DNA of 64,000 nt from Paenibacillus sp. FJAT-26967 (GTDB lineage Bacteria > Bacillota > Bacilli > Paenibacillales > NBRC-103111): assembly GCF_001541095.1 (NCBI RefSeq), contig NZ_LMXH01000001.1, positions 2,072,842 to 2,136,841 on the forward strand, read 5' to 3'. This document shows, in pieces, positions 45,531 through 53,554 of this stretch. Numbering within the stretch: position 1 is the first letter of the stretch; the number at the start of each line of letters is the position of its first letter. The notes under the pieces are model-generated. The model saw only the letters and a list, made by a program, of their open reading frames with translations. It was not told the origin of the DNA and ran no database searches. The translations under genes and the position numbers were made by a program.

Positions 45531-46025
45531 TCAGGAATGAGATTTGCCGCGTGCCGCGGAGCTCAGATGATGAATCTGCTCTTCCAGCACCGTACTTGCT
45601 TTATCTAGAAACTGAGTAATGAACTCAAGCTCTTCATCCGTATAGGAGGAAGCCAGTTTAATCATGGCGGCGTGAAGAGGTTGGTACGTATTGCTGACCT
45701 CTTCTTTATTTTCATACAAAGGAACAATAATCACTTTGCGGCGGTCGTTTGGATCGTTTTCCCTGCGGACAAAACCGTTTTTTTCAAGCCGGTCAATTAA
45801 TGTAGTAACGCTTCCTGTAGCAAGTCCCGTTAGTTTAGCCAGTTCACCGGCGGTAATAGGACCTTTCTCACGAAGGATATCTACGGATAAAAAATCATTA
45901 TTGTATAAGCCTAGAGAGGAAGCTGCATTTTGCTGGTATAGGACAGTCCGGGACCCCAGGCCCCGCATGCGCAAAGTAAAATTTTCCTGAAGATCTGTTG
46001 GTTGAGCTTGCCGATCACTTGACAA
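45531..46025 (-). CDS. MarR-family regulator divergent from the UvrA-like gene
   Basis: 164 residues with a MarR winged helix: ITAGELAKLTGLATGSVTTL near residues 57-76, then RLEKNGFVRRENDPNDRRKV, the wing with the DxR motif. TTG at 46025 follows AAGGAGGGG with 6 bases between. It is divergent from the UvrA-like gene, and between the two lies a palindrome of the form ATCTCGAT-T-ATCGAGAT. MarR-type repressors bind such symmetric sites, and B. subtilis MhqR binds a similar TATCTCGA-type box, so autoregulation and control of the UvrA-like gene are likely. The inducing compound is unknown. Confidence 0.88.
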   Translation of the reverse strand: MSSDRQAQPTDLQENFTLRMRGLGSRTVLYQQNAASSLGLYNNDFLSVDILREKGPITAGELAKLTGLATGSVTTLIDRLEKNGFVRRENDPNDRRKVIIVPLYENKEEVSNTYQPLHAAMIKLASSYTDEELEFITQFLDKASTVLEEQIHHLSSAARGKSHS

Positions 46026-46051
46026 GGATATCCCCTCCTTTTAAGATGTAA

Positions 46052-46088
46052 TATATCTCGATTATCGAGATATAAGATATTCGAGATA
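46052..46088. promoter_or_regulatory. MarR-type operator in the divergent promoter region
   Basis: An 11-bp inverted repeat, TATATCTCGAT / ATCGAGATATA, around a single T (46052-46074), plus a third half-site TTCGAGATA at 46080-46088. It lies just ahead of the marR start and between the two divergent genes. It resembles the published B. subtilis MhqR box. Confidence 0.72.
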
Positions 46089-46244
46089 CTAGATTTACTT
46101 ACGTTTTAACAAAGTTTATTGTATCGAAATCATAACGGAATTGCAAAGGGGCAAGAAATAAAGCTATAAACAAGCCAAGACTCAGAATGTCAGCCCTTCA
46201 ACTATAAGTTTATACGTTTAAAATGAAGCAAGAGGAGGATTTAT

Positions 46245-48740
46245 GTGAAAGAAGCTATAGTTATTAAAGGTGCGCGGGAAAACAATCTTAAGAATCTTTC
46301 TCTTACAATTCCAAAGTACAAGCTGGTTGTCCTTACAGGACCGTCAGGCTCGGGTAAATCGACCTTAGCCATGGATACGCTTCAGCGGGAGTGCCAGAGA
46401 CAGTACATGGAATCCATGGGGTTGACGTCGGATTCTATCAGCAAGCCGAAAGTCGAGTCTATTGAAGGACTGTCCCCATCTATTAGTGTCGGACAGCATG
46501 TCACCAACCGCAACCCGCGCTCGACAGTCGGGACTGTGACAGACATTTATACGTATGTCCGTTTTATTTTTTCACGGCTGGGGGAGCGGGTATGCCCATC
46601 TTGCAGCGGAAGCATTCCGCCTTCTTTTGAGCCGGCAGGGTTATTGGCGGAGGAAGACGAGGACATGGACTCTCAGATGATAAGCTGTCCGCATTGTCAT
46701 GCGCAGCTTGAGAAGCTGGGAATGCCACATTTCTCTTTTAACAAACCGGAGGGAGCATGCGAAGAGTGCGGCGGGCTTGGGCATGTGGCAACCATCAAGG
46801 AATCGGCGGTATTCAATCAGGAGCTTAGTTTACGCGGAGGAGGAGTAGCCTCGCTGAACGGTGTCCATCGCGATATTCAGATCCGTATATTAGTGGCTGC
46901 CGGCAAACATTACGGATTCGAGATTGACCCTGATCAGCCCTTGAAAGAGTATGGCGAAATTCAGCGTGATTTGCTGTACTACGGAGTTGAGAGCGAGGCA
47001 TTCAAGCGTCATTATCCGGATAAGAAACCGCCCCAAGGAACTAAATTTGAAGGTGTTATTCCTAGCTTATGGCGGCGTTACAAGGAAAAGGAAGGTGAAG
47101 CGGGCGCGCAGGAAAAAGACGGCGGTTTTTTCCATGAACAGCTTTGTCCGGAGTGCCGCGGAGCCCGTCTGAAAAAAGAAATACGTAATATTCGGGTAGC
47201 GGATGCCACGATCTCTGATGTATCTGATTGGTCACTCCGTGACGTTTATGAGTGGACGAAAGGGCTTGAGGCAGTGATACCGGCCGAAGGACTTCATCTG
47301 CTTGAGCCGATCCTCCATGACATGCCCACCCGGCTAAAACGGATTATGGATGTCGGTCTCGGCTACATTTCCATGAACCGGCAGACGGTAACGCTGTCCG
47401 GCGGAGAAGCGCAGAGGCTGCGGCTGGCGTCCTTGCTCGGTTCAGGACTGACCGGCGTGTTGTATGTTCTGGATGAACCAACGACAGGTCTTCATCCTCG
47501 GGACACGGTTGGCCTCATTCGGGTGCTTCAGGAGCTGCGCGATCTGGGCAATACCGTGCTCGTTATCGAGCATGATGTCGAGATGATGCGTGCTGCCGAT
47601 CATATTATCGATATCGGACCCGGTGCCGGTCCATATGGGGGGAGCGTGGTAGGGGAAGGCAGCCTCGAAGATTTGATGGCGAGCGATCTTTCGGTTACGG
47701 GTGCCTATTTGAGGGAAGCAAATCTTCCATCTCCCGCACGCATCCGCAGAAAGGGAAGCGGACAGCATATTACGATCAGGGAGGCACAAGTACGTAACCT
47801 TCATATTCCCGTCGTTTCCTTTCCGCTGGGCAGTTTAGTGTCCGTAACCGGCGTTTCGGGTTCGGGCAAATCTACACTTGTGTTCGATATACTTGCGCAA
47901 GGAGGTTCCAAAGAAAAGGAGTACACCGGTTGTAAGGAAATAACGGGCTTGGAGCATGTCGGCAACATCGTGATCTTTGATCAAACGCCTATGGGTAGAA
48001 TTCAGCGCTCGAATGTCGCAACCTATACCGATGTATTTACACACCTCCGACAGATGTTTGCAGGCTTGCCGGAGGCCAAAGCAAGAAAACTGACATCCAA
48101 GCACTTCTCATTTAATACGCCGGGAGGCCGCTGCGAGACATGCCAAGGTCTGGGTGTGCTGTCTGTCGATATGAATTTTCTTCCTGATCTGGAGGTGAAG
48201 TGCCACGACTGTAAAGGTAGGAGATTTACAGATGAGGTGCTGCAGGTTCAGTATCAGGGTTTCTCCATCTCTGATCTGCTGAATATGTCGATTCAGGAAA
48301 GTTTGCCGGTTCTCCAGTCGGAGAACAAAATTGCGGGCATAATCAGAATGTTGTGTGAGGTAGGGCTTGGTTACCTGCAATGGGGGCAATCGGTCAAAAC
48401 CTTATCGGGCGGCGAAGGACAGCGGATCAGGCTGGCCAAAGAACTGAGCAAACCGCCCAAGAGCCATACCCTTTATCTGCTGGATGAGCCGACGACGGGC
48501 CTGCATCCCTCTGACATCAAACAGCTGCAAGTCTTGCTCGATAAGCTGGTCGACACGGGAAATACCGTTGTCGTAGTCGAGCATAGTCTGGAGCTGATCG
48601 AGGAATCCGACTGGGTGATCGACATCGGACCTGAAGGAGGCGCAGCGGGCGGCAAGCTTGTAGCTGAAGGTACGCCGGAGCAGGTAGCCAAAGTGCCGGC
48701 TTCTTACACAGGCATGTTCTTGAAACGTATTTTGGCCTAA
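46245..48740 (+). CDS. UvrA-like ABC ATPase (class II/UvrA2-type, drug-resistance-like)
   Basis: 831 residues, shorter than the ~950 of housekeeping UvrA. Two ABC modules are present: Walker [10 protein letters not shown] near 32, LSGGEAQR signature and [10 protein letters not shown] in the first; Walker [10 protein letters not shown] near 537, LSGGEGQR and [10 protein letters not shown] in the second. Zinc-binding [16 protein letters not shown] and [16 protein letters not shown] cysteines are kept. The shorter length is consistent with loss of the UvrB-binding insertion, as in UvrA2 and the daunorubicin-resistance protein DrrC. GTG at 46245 follows AGGAGG. The divergent MarR gene and operator suggest inducible expression by a DNA-damaging or intercalating compound. 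A perfect palindromic terminator follows. Confidence 0.9.
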   Translation: MKEAIVIKGARENNLKNLSLTIPKYKLVVLTGPSGSGKSTLAMDTLQRECQRQYMESMGLTSDSISKPKVESIEGLSPSISVGQHVTNRNPRSTVGTVTDIYTYVRFIFSRLGERVCPSCSGSIPPSFEPAGLLAEEDEDMDSQMISCPHCHAQLEKLGMPHFSFNKPEGACEECGGLGHVATIKESAVFNQELSLRGGGVASLNGVHRDIQIRILVAAGKHYGFEIDPDQPLKEYGEIQRDLLYYGVESEAFKRHYPDKKPPQGTKFEGVIPSLWRRYKEKEGEAGAQEKDGGFFHEQLCPECRGARLKKEIRNIRVADATISDVSDWSLRDVYEWTKGLEAVIPAEGLHLLEPILHDMPTRLKRIMDVGLGYISMNRQTVTLSGGEAQRLRLASLLGSGLTGVLYVLDEPTTGLHPRDTVGLIRVLQELRDLGNTVLVIEHDVEMMRAADHIIDIGPGAGPYGGSVVGEGSLEDLMASDLSVTGAYLREANLPSPARIRRKGSGQHITIREAQVRNLHIPVVSFPLGSLVSVTGVSGSGKSTLVFDILAQGGSKEKEYTGCKEITGLEHVGNIVIFDQTPMGRIQRSNVATYTDVFTHLRQMFAGLPEAKARKLTSKHFSFNTPGGRCETCQGLGVLSVDMNFLPDLEVKCHDCKGRRFTDEVLQVQYQGFSISDLLNMSIQESLPVLQSENKIAGIIRMLCEVGLGYLQWGQSVKTLSGGEGQRIRLAKELSKPPKSHTLYLLDEPTTGLHPSDIKQLQVLLDKLVDTGNTVVVVEHSLELIEESDWVIDIGPEGGAAGGKLVAEGTPEQVAKVPASYTGMFLKRILA

Positions 48741-48777
48741 GGGTTTTAATTGTAAGCGGAGATGTTTCTTGTTCTAA

Positions 48778-48815
48778 CAAAAGAGCCCTTGCGATCGATC
48801 GCAAGGGCTCTTTTG
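48778..48815. terminator. Perfect palindromic terminator
   Basis: A 38-base perfect palindrome, each arm CAAAAGAGCCCTTGCGATC or its complement, ending in a T-rich arm. It follows the UvrA-like gene. Confidence 0.88.
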
Positions 48816-48880
48816 CATTTTATCCAAAGAACAGCCTTCAATGTCCTCCCGACTGTCTATAGAAAAAATTATTTGCAGTA

Positions 48881-48907
48881 TGTCGATTTTGCCGTCAGTG
48901 ATTCGTC
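48881..48907 (+). promoter_or_regulatory. Candidate ECF42-type promoter ahead of the alpha/beta hydrolase
   Basis: TGTCGA at 48881, a 17-base spacer, and CGTC at 48904 (extended CGTCGTC). The pair matches the -35/-10 consensus reported for ECF42 sigma factors, and two similar sites lie at 49937 and 51754 around an ECF42-like gene. Confidence 0.55.
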
Positions 48908-49040
48908 GTCTTAATAAAGGTTGATTTCACCAGGTGAATCCGCACATCCAAACGGCGCATTTTCACTAAAAGCTTTCCAAAAACTGTTATCCGTTTTAAG
49001 CTAGATCTAACAATCTGTCACACAACAAAGGAGACTTCAC

Positions 49041-49853
49041 ATGTATTCAATAACTTCCCAGGATGGTACGAAAATCACCTATGACAAAGTTGGTCATGGG
49101 CCGGCCCTTATACTTGTAGCGGGTGCATTCAGCTATAGAAAATTTCCCGGCCAGGTGCGGCTTGCTAATCTGTTATCGGAGCACTTCACAGTCTATAACT
49201 ACGACCGCCGGGGCAGAGGCGACAGTGGAGACACTCAGCCGTATGCCGTTGCCCGTGAGATCGAAGATTTACAGGCTCTGATTGATGAAGCGGGCGGGTC
49301 AGCAAATGTGTGGGGATTGTCATCCGGGGCGGTTCTTGCCCTGGAAGCGGCAGCGAGTGGGGTAAGGATGACTAAATTAGCGCTGCATGAACCCCCATTC
49401 GTTGTCCATGCTGCCGATCATAAGCCGCCAATTGACTTTGCTAGGCATGTCAGCGAGCTTCTTGCGGATAATCGAAGGGCTGAGGCTATCCGATATTTTA
49501 TGACAAAGGGCATGGGGGCGCCCTCGCTGGTTGTCAGCCTCATGCGCGTGATGCCGGGCGTATGGCCTAGACTCACGGCTGTTGCCCACACCCTGCCCTA
49601 TGATGCGGCTCTGTTAGACGGATATATGGAGGGAAAGCCGCTGCCAACCGGGATTTGGAATAATGTCACAATGCCTGTCTTGGTGCTCGAAGGCACGGAA
49701 AGCCCGGCTGGACTGCGGCATGGGGCCCAGGCGCTGGCTCATGTGCTTCCTCATGCGCGGCTGCTGAGTAAAAAGGGACTGGGCCATACGAAGAAGCTGC
49801 AGGCAGCATTAATTTCATCGGAACTTAAAACGTTCTTTCTGGGCAACCACTGA
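49041..49853 (+). CDS. Alpha/beta hydrolase
   Basis: 270 residues with an alpha/beta-hydrolase fold. The nucleophile elbow is GLSSGAV near residue 93-99, the oxyanion region lies near GHGPALILVAGAF, YDRRGRGDSG follows strand 4, and a late histidine sits in GLGHTKK near 253. An acidic residue in VLEGTES fits the triad acid. It is expected to hydrolyse a small ester or similar compound; the substrate is unknown. AAAGGAGACTTCAC precedes the ATG. A putative ECF42-type promoter at 48881-48907 links it to the sigma gene operon just downstream. Confidence 0.85.
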   Translation: MYSITSQDGTKITYDKVGHGPALILVAGAFSYRKFPGQVRLANLLSEHFTVYNYDRRGRGDSGDTQPYAVAREIEDLQALIDEAGGSANVWGLSSGAVLALEAAASGVRMTKLALHEPPFVVHAADHKPPIDFARHVSELLADNRRAEAIRYFMTKGMGAPSLVVSLMRVMPGVWPRLTAVAHTLPYDAALLDGYMEGKPLPTGIWNNVTMPVLVLEGTESPAGLRHGAQALAHVLPHARLLSKKGLGHTKKLQAALISSELKTFFLGNH

Positions 49854-49936
49854 CTTTGCTATGTGTAACTAGTTCTAAAAGTCATTTGTTGAATAGGCAG
49901 GAAATTTTTTCTCCTACCACAGAAAATTATGAATGC

Positions 49937-49964
49937 GGTCGATTCTGGTCAATTCTTGTTCGTC
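49937..49964 (+). promoter_or_regulatory. Candidate ECF42-type promoter ahead of the YCII-sigma operon
   Basis: GGTCGA at 49937, an 18-base spacer, and CGTC at 49961, within the 190-base gap before the YCII gene. The segment is similar to the site at 48881, including ATTYTG-like bases after TCGA. Autoregulation of the sigma operon would follow. Confidence 0.45.
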
Positions 49965-50042
49965 GTAGAGATAGAAGCGGATTTACAGAAGAACGGACTC
50001 ATTGCAGTATACATGCTTCGTCATATATAAGGAGGAGTCATT

Positions 50043-50477
50043 ATGAGATTTATGATGATTGTCAAAGCAACAACGGATTCAGAGGCGGGTACTATGCCCA
50101 GCCAGGAGCTTATCGATGCCATGCAGAAGTATAATGAAGAATTAGTAAAAGCAGGTGTGCTGTTAGCTGCGGATGGCCTGCAGCCTACCTCAAACGGTAT
50201 TCGGATTGCCTACCCCGAGCCTGGGGGCAAACCAAAGGTAACCGATGGCCCGTTCACGGAGGCCAAAGAAATAATAGCAGGATACACGTTGATCGAAGTG
50301 AAATCCAGAGAAGAAGCGGTAGAATGGGCACTCCGTATGCCGGATCCCCATGGGTTGGGACAGGGTGAAATTGAACTGAGACAAGTGTTTGAGGTCGAGG
50401 ACCTAATGAATGATACCGAATCGTTGGCAAAAGAAGCAGAACTCCGCAAACAGGTCGAGGAGCGAAAAAAAGCGTGA
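50043..50477 (+). CDS. YCII/DGPF-domain protein, partner of the ECF sigma gene
   Basis: 144 residues of the YCII-related fold, recognised by MRFMMIVKATTDSE at the N-terminus and the KVTDGPFTEAKEIIAGYTLIEV block near residues 65-87, the DGPF motif that defines partners of ECF42 sigma factors. AAGGAGGAG precedes the ATG. The stop overlaps the sigma gene start by 4 bases (GTGA), a sign of translational coupling. YCII proteins are thought to act as small enzymes or ligand-binding proteins, and the exact role of the ECF42 partners is not established. Confidence 0.9.
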   Translation: MRFMMIVKATTDSEAGTMPSQELIDAMQKYNEELVKAGVLLAADGLQPTSNGIRIAYPEPGGKPKVTDGPFTEAKEIIAGYTLIEVKSREEAVEWALRMPDPHGLGQGEIELRQVFEVEDLMNDTESLAKEAELRKQVEERKKA

Positions 50478-51739
50478 CGTCTTCCCGTGCCTACCGAACT
50501 ATTGATGCGATATGGAGAATGGAGTCGGCTAAGCTTATCGCGGGATTAATGCGAATGGTACGAGATGTTGGCCTGGCCGAGGACTTCGCTCAGGATGCTT
50601 TGGTAACTGCCATGCAGCGATGGCCGGAAACCGGTATTCCAGACAAACCGGGAGCGTGGCTGATGACGACAGCGAAGCGGCGTGCGCTTGATTTCATGCG
50701 CAGAGCTAAGGTTCGGGATCAGAAATACATAGAGATCGCCCACAGTATGGATTTGTATACGAAAGAAGAGATGGACCAAGCTTTGGACGGGGAGATCGGT
50801 GACGATCTCCTTCGTCTGATCTTTATGACCTGTCACCCGGTGTTATCGCAGGATGCCAGAGTTGCCCTAACGCTTCGTTTGTTATGCGGGCTTACCACGG
50901 ATGAAATTGCCCGCTCTTTCCTTGCAGCCGAATCAACGATCGCCCAGCGGATTGTCCGGGCCAAAAGAACCCTCAGCGCGGAGAAGGTCCCTTTTGAAGT
51001 GCCTGCAGGAGATGAACGGAGTGCCCGTATGTCTGCCGTACTTGAGGTAGTTTACCTTCTGTTTAACGAAGGGTATTCCGCAACCTCAGGGGATTGCTGG
51101 ATCCGGCCGCTGCTATGTCAGGAGGCGCTGAGACTGGGCCGAATACTCGCTGAGATTGCTCCTAATGAATCCGAAGTTCACGGTCTGGTTGCCTTAATGG
51201 AGATTCAATCCTCGCGGTTGAGGACGCGAGTCAATCCTGCAGGCCAACCCGTGCTTTTGATGGATCAAAACCGGGCACAGTGGGACCGGCTGCTGATACG
51301 AAGGGGTCTAGCTGCACTTGAACGCAGTCGTAAGATTGGATGCCCGCTTGGTCCATACTCACTGCAGGCTGCAATTTCGGCTTGCCATGCCCAAGCGCCC
51401 ACGTCAGCTGAGACAGACTGGATTCGGATTGCAGCTTTGTACGAAGCCCTGTCAAGAGCAGCGCCATCACCGATAGTCGAGTTAAACCGGGCGGTTGCCA
51501 TATCTATGGCGTTCGGGCCGGCATTCGGCCTGCAAATTGTCGATGCGCTTAGCGGCGAATCTTCCCTCAAAAGCTACCATCTGCTGCCGAGCGTACGTGG
51601 CGATCTTCTGGCAAAGCTGGGCCGGCTCGGTGAAGCTTGTTCTGAATTCGAACGGGCGGCTTCTATGACGCGAAATGTCCGTGAGCAGGAGCTTTTGCTG
51701 AATCGTGCAGCTGAATGCAGGAATGCAGCGGCCGAATAA
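50474..51739 (+). CDS. ECF sigma factor, ECF42-like, with C-terminal TPR-like extension
   Basis: 421 residues. Sigma region 2 is near residues 15-75 (AEDFAQDALVTAMQRWPE, then AWLMTTAKRRALDFMRRAK), and region 4 near 110-165 (RVALTLRLLCGLTTDEIARS and STIAQRIVRAKRTL). The remaining ~230 residues are helical with repeat-like units and match the TPR-like extension of ECF42 sigma factors. It starts at GTG inside the stop of the YCII gene. Unlike classical ECF sigmas no anti-sigma gene is seen. Three TGTCGA/GGTCGA...CGTC sites around it suggest a local regulon of the alpha/beta hydrolase, its own operon and a DUF1801 gene. Confidence 0.9.
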   Translation: MTSSRAYRTIDAIWRMESAKLIAGLMRMVRDVGLAEDFAQDALVTAMQRWPETGIPDKPGAWLMTTAKRRALDFMRRAKVRDQKYIEIAHSMDLYTKEEMDQALDGEIGDDLLRLIFMTCHPVLSQDARVALTLRLLCGLTTDEIARSFLAAESTIAQRIVRAKRTLSAEKVPFEVPAGDERSARMSAVLEVVYLLFNEGYSATSGDCWIRPLLCQEALRLGRILAEIAPNESEVHGLVALMEIQSSRLRTRVNPAGQPVLLMDQNRAQWDRLLIRRGLAALERSRKIGCPLGPYSLQAAISACHAQAPTSAETDWIRIAALYEALSRAAPSPIVELNRAVAISMAFGPAFGLQIVDALSGESSLKSYHLLPSVRGDLLAKLGRLGEACSEFERAASMTRNVREQELLLNRAAECRNAAAE

Positions 51740-51753
51740 TTTTGGGTCCTGCG

Positions 51754-51780
51754 TGTCGATTACGGCGTATCCCGTTCGTC
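51754..51780 (+). promoter_or_regulatory. Candidate ECF42-type promoter ahead of the DUF1801 gene
   Basis: TGTCGA at 51754, a 17-base spacer and CGTC at 51777, ~100 bases before the DUF1801 start. The spacer length matches the site at 48881. Confidence 0.5.
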
Positions 51781-51880
51781 ATACTAGTGGGGGAGGCTTA
51801 GAGCGGCCGCTGCCTCAAGGACAGGATGAGCATATTAATAAAAATTTAATATTATTCTATACTAAGGGAGAGTAAACAAA

Positions 51881-52222
51881 ATGAATCAGGAAGTAAACGA
51901 ATTTATTGAAGCGCTAAAAGAATCTTGGCAGAGAGATCTGTCCGCTAAGCTGCGTGAGGTTGTCCACCAGGCCATACCGGATGTACAGGAACGTATTCAG
52001 TATAAAAAGCCGCATTTTTTGAAAAACGGCAAATATGCGGCTGTGATCTCGACTTCCAAAGATGCAGTCAGCTTTACGATTTTTAATGCCGCCGTACTGG
52101 AGCTTCCTGAAGATAAGTTCGATGGTCCGCCGGAGAGAAAGACTTTGAAGCTGCGCCAAGGGGATCCTTTTGACCCCGGGTATCTTGTATCATTGGTTAT
52201 TCAAGCTTCAAGCTCGTTGTAA
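51881..52222 (+). CDS. DUF1801 family protein
   Basis: 113 residues of the DUF1801 fold, a small alpha/beta domain related to YdhG and frataxin-like iron chaperones. Recognisable are EFIEALKESWQRDLSAKLREVVHQAIPDV, the conserved helix, and YKKPHFLKNGKYAAVIS, followed by a strand with SFTIFNAA. AGGGAGAG precedes the ATG. No partner genes or membrane segments. A candidate ECF42-type site upstream groups it with the hydrolase and sigma genes. The molecular function is not established. Confidence 0.8.
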   Translation: MNQEVNEFIEALKESWQRDLSAKLREVVHQAIPDVQERIQYKKPHFLKNGKYAAVISTSKDAVSFTIFNAAVLELPEDKFDGPPERKTLKLRQGDPFDPGYLVSLVIQASSSL

Positions 52223-52234
52223 TCCGTTCCAGGC

Positions 52235-52272
52235 AAGAGTAGAAGCAGGGGCCCTGCCTCTGCTCTTTTTTT
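52235..52272 (+). terminator. Intrinsic terminator after DUF1801 gene
   Basis: AAGAGTAGAAGCAGGG pairs (with a few wobbles) with CCCTGCCTCTGCTCTT, followed by TTTTTTT. It separates the housekeeping region from the second biosynthetic cluster. Confidence 0.85.
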
Positions 52273-52370
52273 GGGTTCTGTGAGAGAAAGAATACATTAG
52301 GTAATTGTTCATATAATAAACATTTACATATTAAGGGAGTGAAAATTATGTAATAAAAATTTATTGGATA

Positions 52371-52407
52371 TTGACAATAAAATACATCTATGGGAGTATA
52401 GATGTAT
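52371..52407 (+). promoter_or_regulatory. Candidate promoter and operator for the second cluster
   Basis: TTGACA at 52371-52376 is followed by a perfect 10-bp inverted repeat, ATACATCTAT / ATAGATGTAT, around GGGAGT (52382-52407). A -10-like TATAGA lies inside the right arm at 52397, but the 20-base spacing from TTGACA is long, so a regulator may help or block the polymerase. It lies in the AT-rich 225-base gap before the cluster's first gene. No regulator gene for it is visible in the window. Confidence 0.45.
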
Positions 52408-52503
52408 AAAAAAATTACATAAATTAGTTAATTTATTTATTTACAGGTAAACCTATGATGATTCATTATTTTACAAAATAACTGATACAAGAAAGAAGTG
52501 AGT

Positions 52504-53520
52504 ATGAATTTGGGTATCAAGGAACTGGAATTGAGCATCCCGCCTCTTGTCGGATATCAGTATCTGGCATATCCCCTTTGTACGGTACTCACACGCACGG
52601 AGGCGCTGCCATGGTTTTACAGCAATTTCATCCACCTATATTGTCATCAGGATCTTGATGGAGAGGCGGCTTCGCGCTCTGTGCCTATGACCTTCTACGG
52701 TGAAGATTTTATCCGCTGTCCATGGCTGATCACACAAAAACTGGAGCGCGACTTCTTGCTGGATTCACAGCCTGGAATTACCGAATTTCTGATAAATAGT
52801 ATCCAATCCAAATATACGATCTCTCTTCATGTGGATGAGTTCTATATCCCTCGGAGACGAGTCTATCAACATACTCATTATGCTCACGATATTCTGGTTT
52901 ACGGTTACGATGATGCGAGCAGAACATTCCTTGTTCTCGGCTACGATGAGGAGATGCAGTTCCAGAAGACCGTGGTACCGTACCATGAAATGGAGGAAGG
53001 GTTCCAAAATCTCGAATGGACGGACAATTATGAAGAACAAATCTACCTCTATAAGTTCAATAAATCGGGAAGTTACCGGTTAGATTCGGCGTTCATTCAA
53101 GAATCACTGGAAGAATATATAGCAGGCAGTAATATTTCGTTGCGTAACCGGGGTACGGCGGGCCCGTTGGATGCGGCATTCGGTCTCAATGTTTATGATG
53201 CGCTCATTCGTAACATGCCTGTACTTGTACGTAAACGTGATATCCGGCCCATCCACATTCTGTGGGAGCACAAGAAAATGATGGGACTGCGGATGCGTTA
53301 TTTATGTGAGCAGGGACTTCTTTCACCGGATTTTGCAGAGTGTTTCCGGCCGGTAGAAGAGCAGGCATTCGGTTTGCGCCAGTTATTGATGAAGTATGCC
53401 TTAACGGGAGAGGATTACATTCTGAAGCAGGGACTCGACGAAATGACTCACATCATGGAAAGCGAAAAACGAATATTGGGAACGGTTGTGAAAGCGCTGG
53501 ATCATCAGGTTGTTTCCTAG
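52504..53520 (+). CDS. BtrH-like/C39-peptidase-like protein heading the second cluster
   Basis: About 338 residues, resembling proteins with a BtrH N-terminal domain that accompany Bacilli NRPS genes. YAHDILVYGYDDASRTFLVL near 120-140 has the H-D-x-V-x-G-Y-D layout of the BtrH/papain-like His region, and YCHQDLDG near 40 offers a candidate cysteine. BtrH itself moves an acyl group from a carrier protein to butyrosin. A role in acyl transfer or trimming in this cluster is an inference. ATG at 52504 and GTG at 52498 are both possible, and the ribosome site is weak. The stop lies 34 bases before the NRPS start. Confidence 0.6.
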   Translation: MNLGIKELELSIPPLVGYQYLAYPLCTVLTRTEALPWFYSNFIHLYCHQDLDGEAASRSVPMTFYGEDFIRCPWLITQKLERDFLLDSQPGITEFLINSIQSKYTISLHVDEFYIPRRRVYQHTHYAHDILVYGYDDASRTFLVLGYDEEMQFQKTVVPYHEMEEGFQNLEWTDNYEEQIYLYKFNKSGSYRLDSAFIQESLEEYIAGSNISLRNRGTAGPLDAAFGLNVYDALIRNMPVLVRKRDIRPIHILWEHKKMMGLRMRYLCEQGLLSPDFAECFRPVEEQAFGLRQLLMKYALTGEDYILKQGLDEMTHIMESEKRILGTVVKALDHQVVS

Positions 53521-53554
53521 TATTCGTAACTTATTCCGATTGGAGGTTATTTCT

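Noticed and set aside
45338-45619. A 93-codon + strand open frame with a possible inner ATG at 45434 behind AAGGGAGA
   Set aside because: It runs through a hairpin (GGACGCT/AGCGTCC) and into the 3' end of the marR gene on the other strand; the protein resembles nothing. The hairpin may help end the marR transcript.
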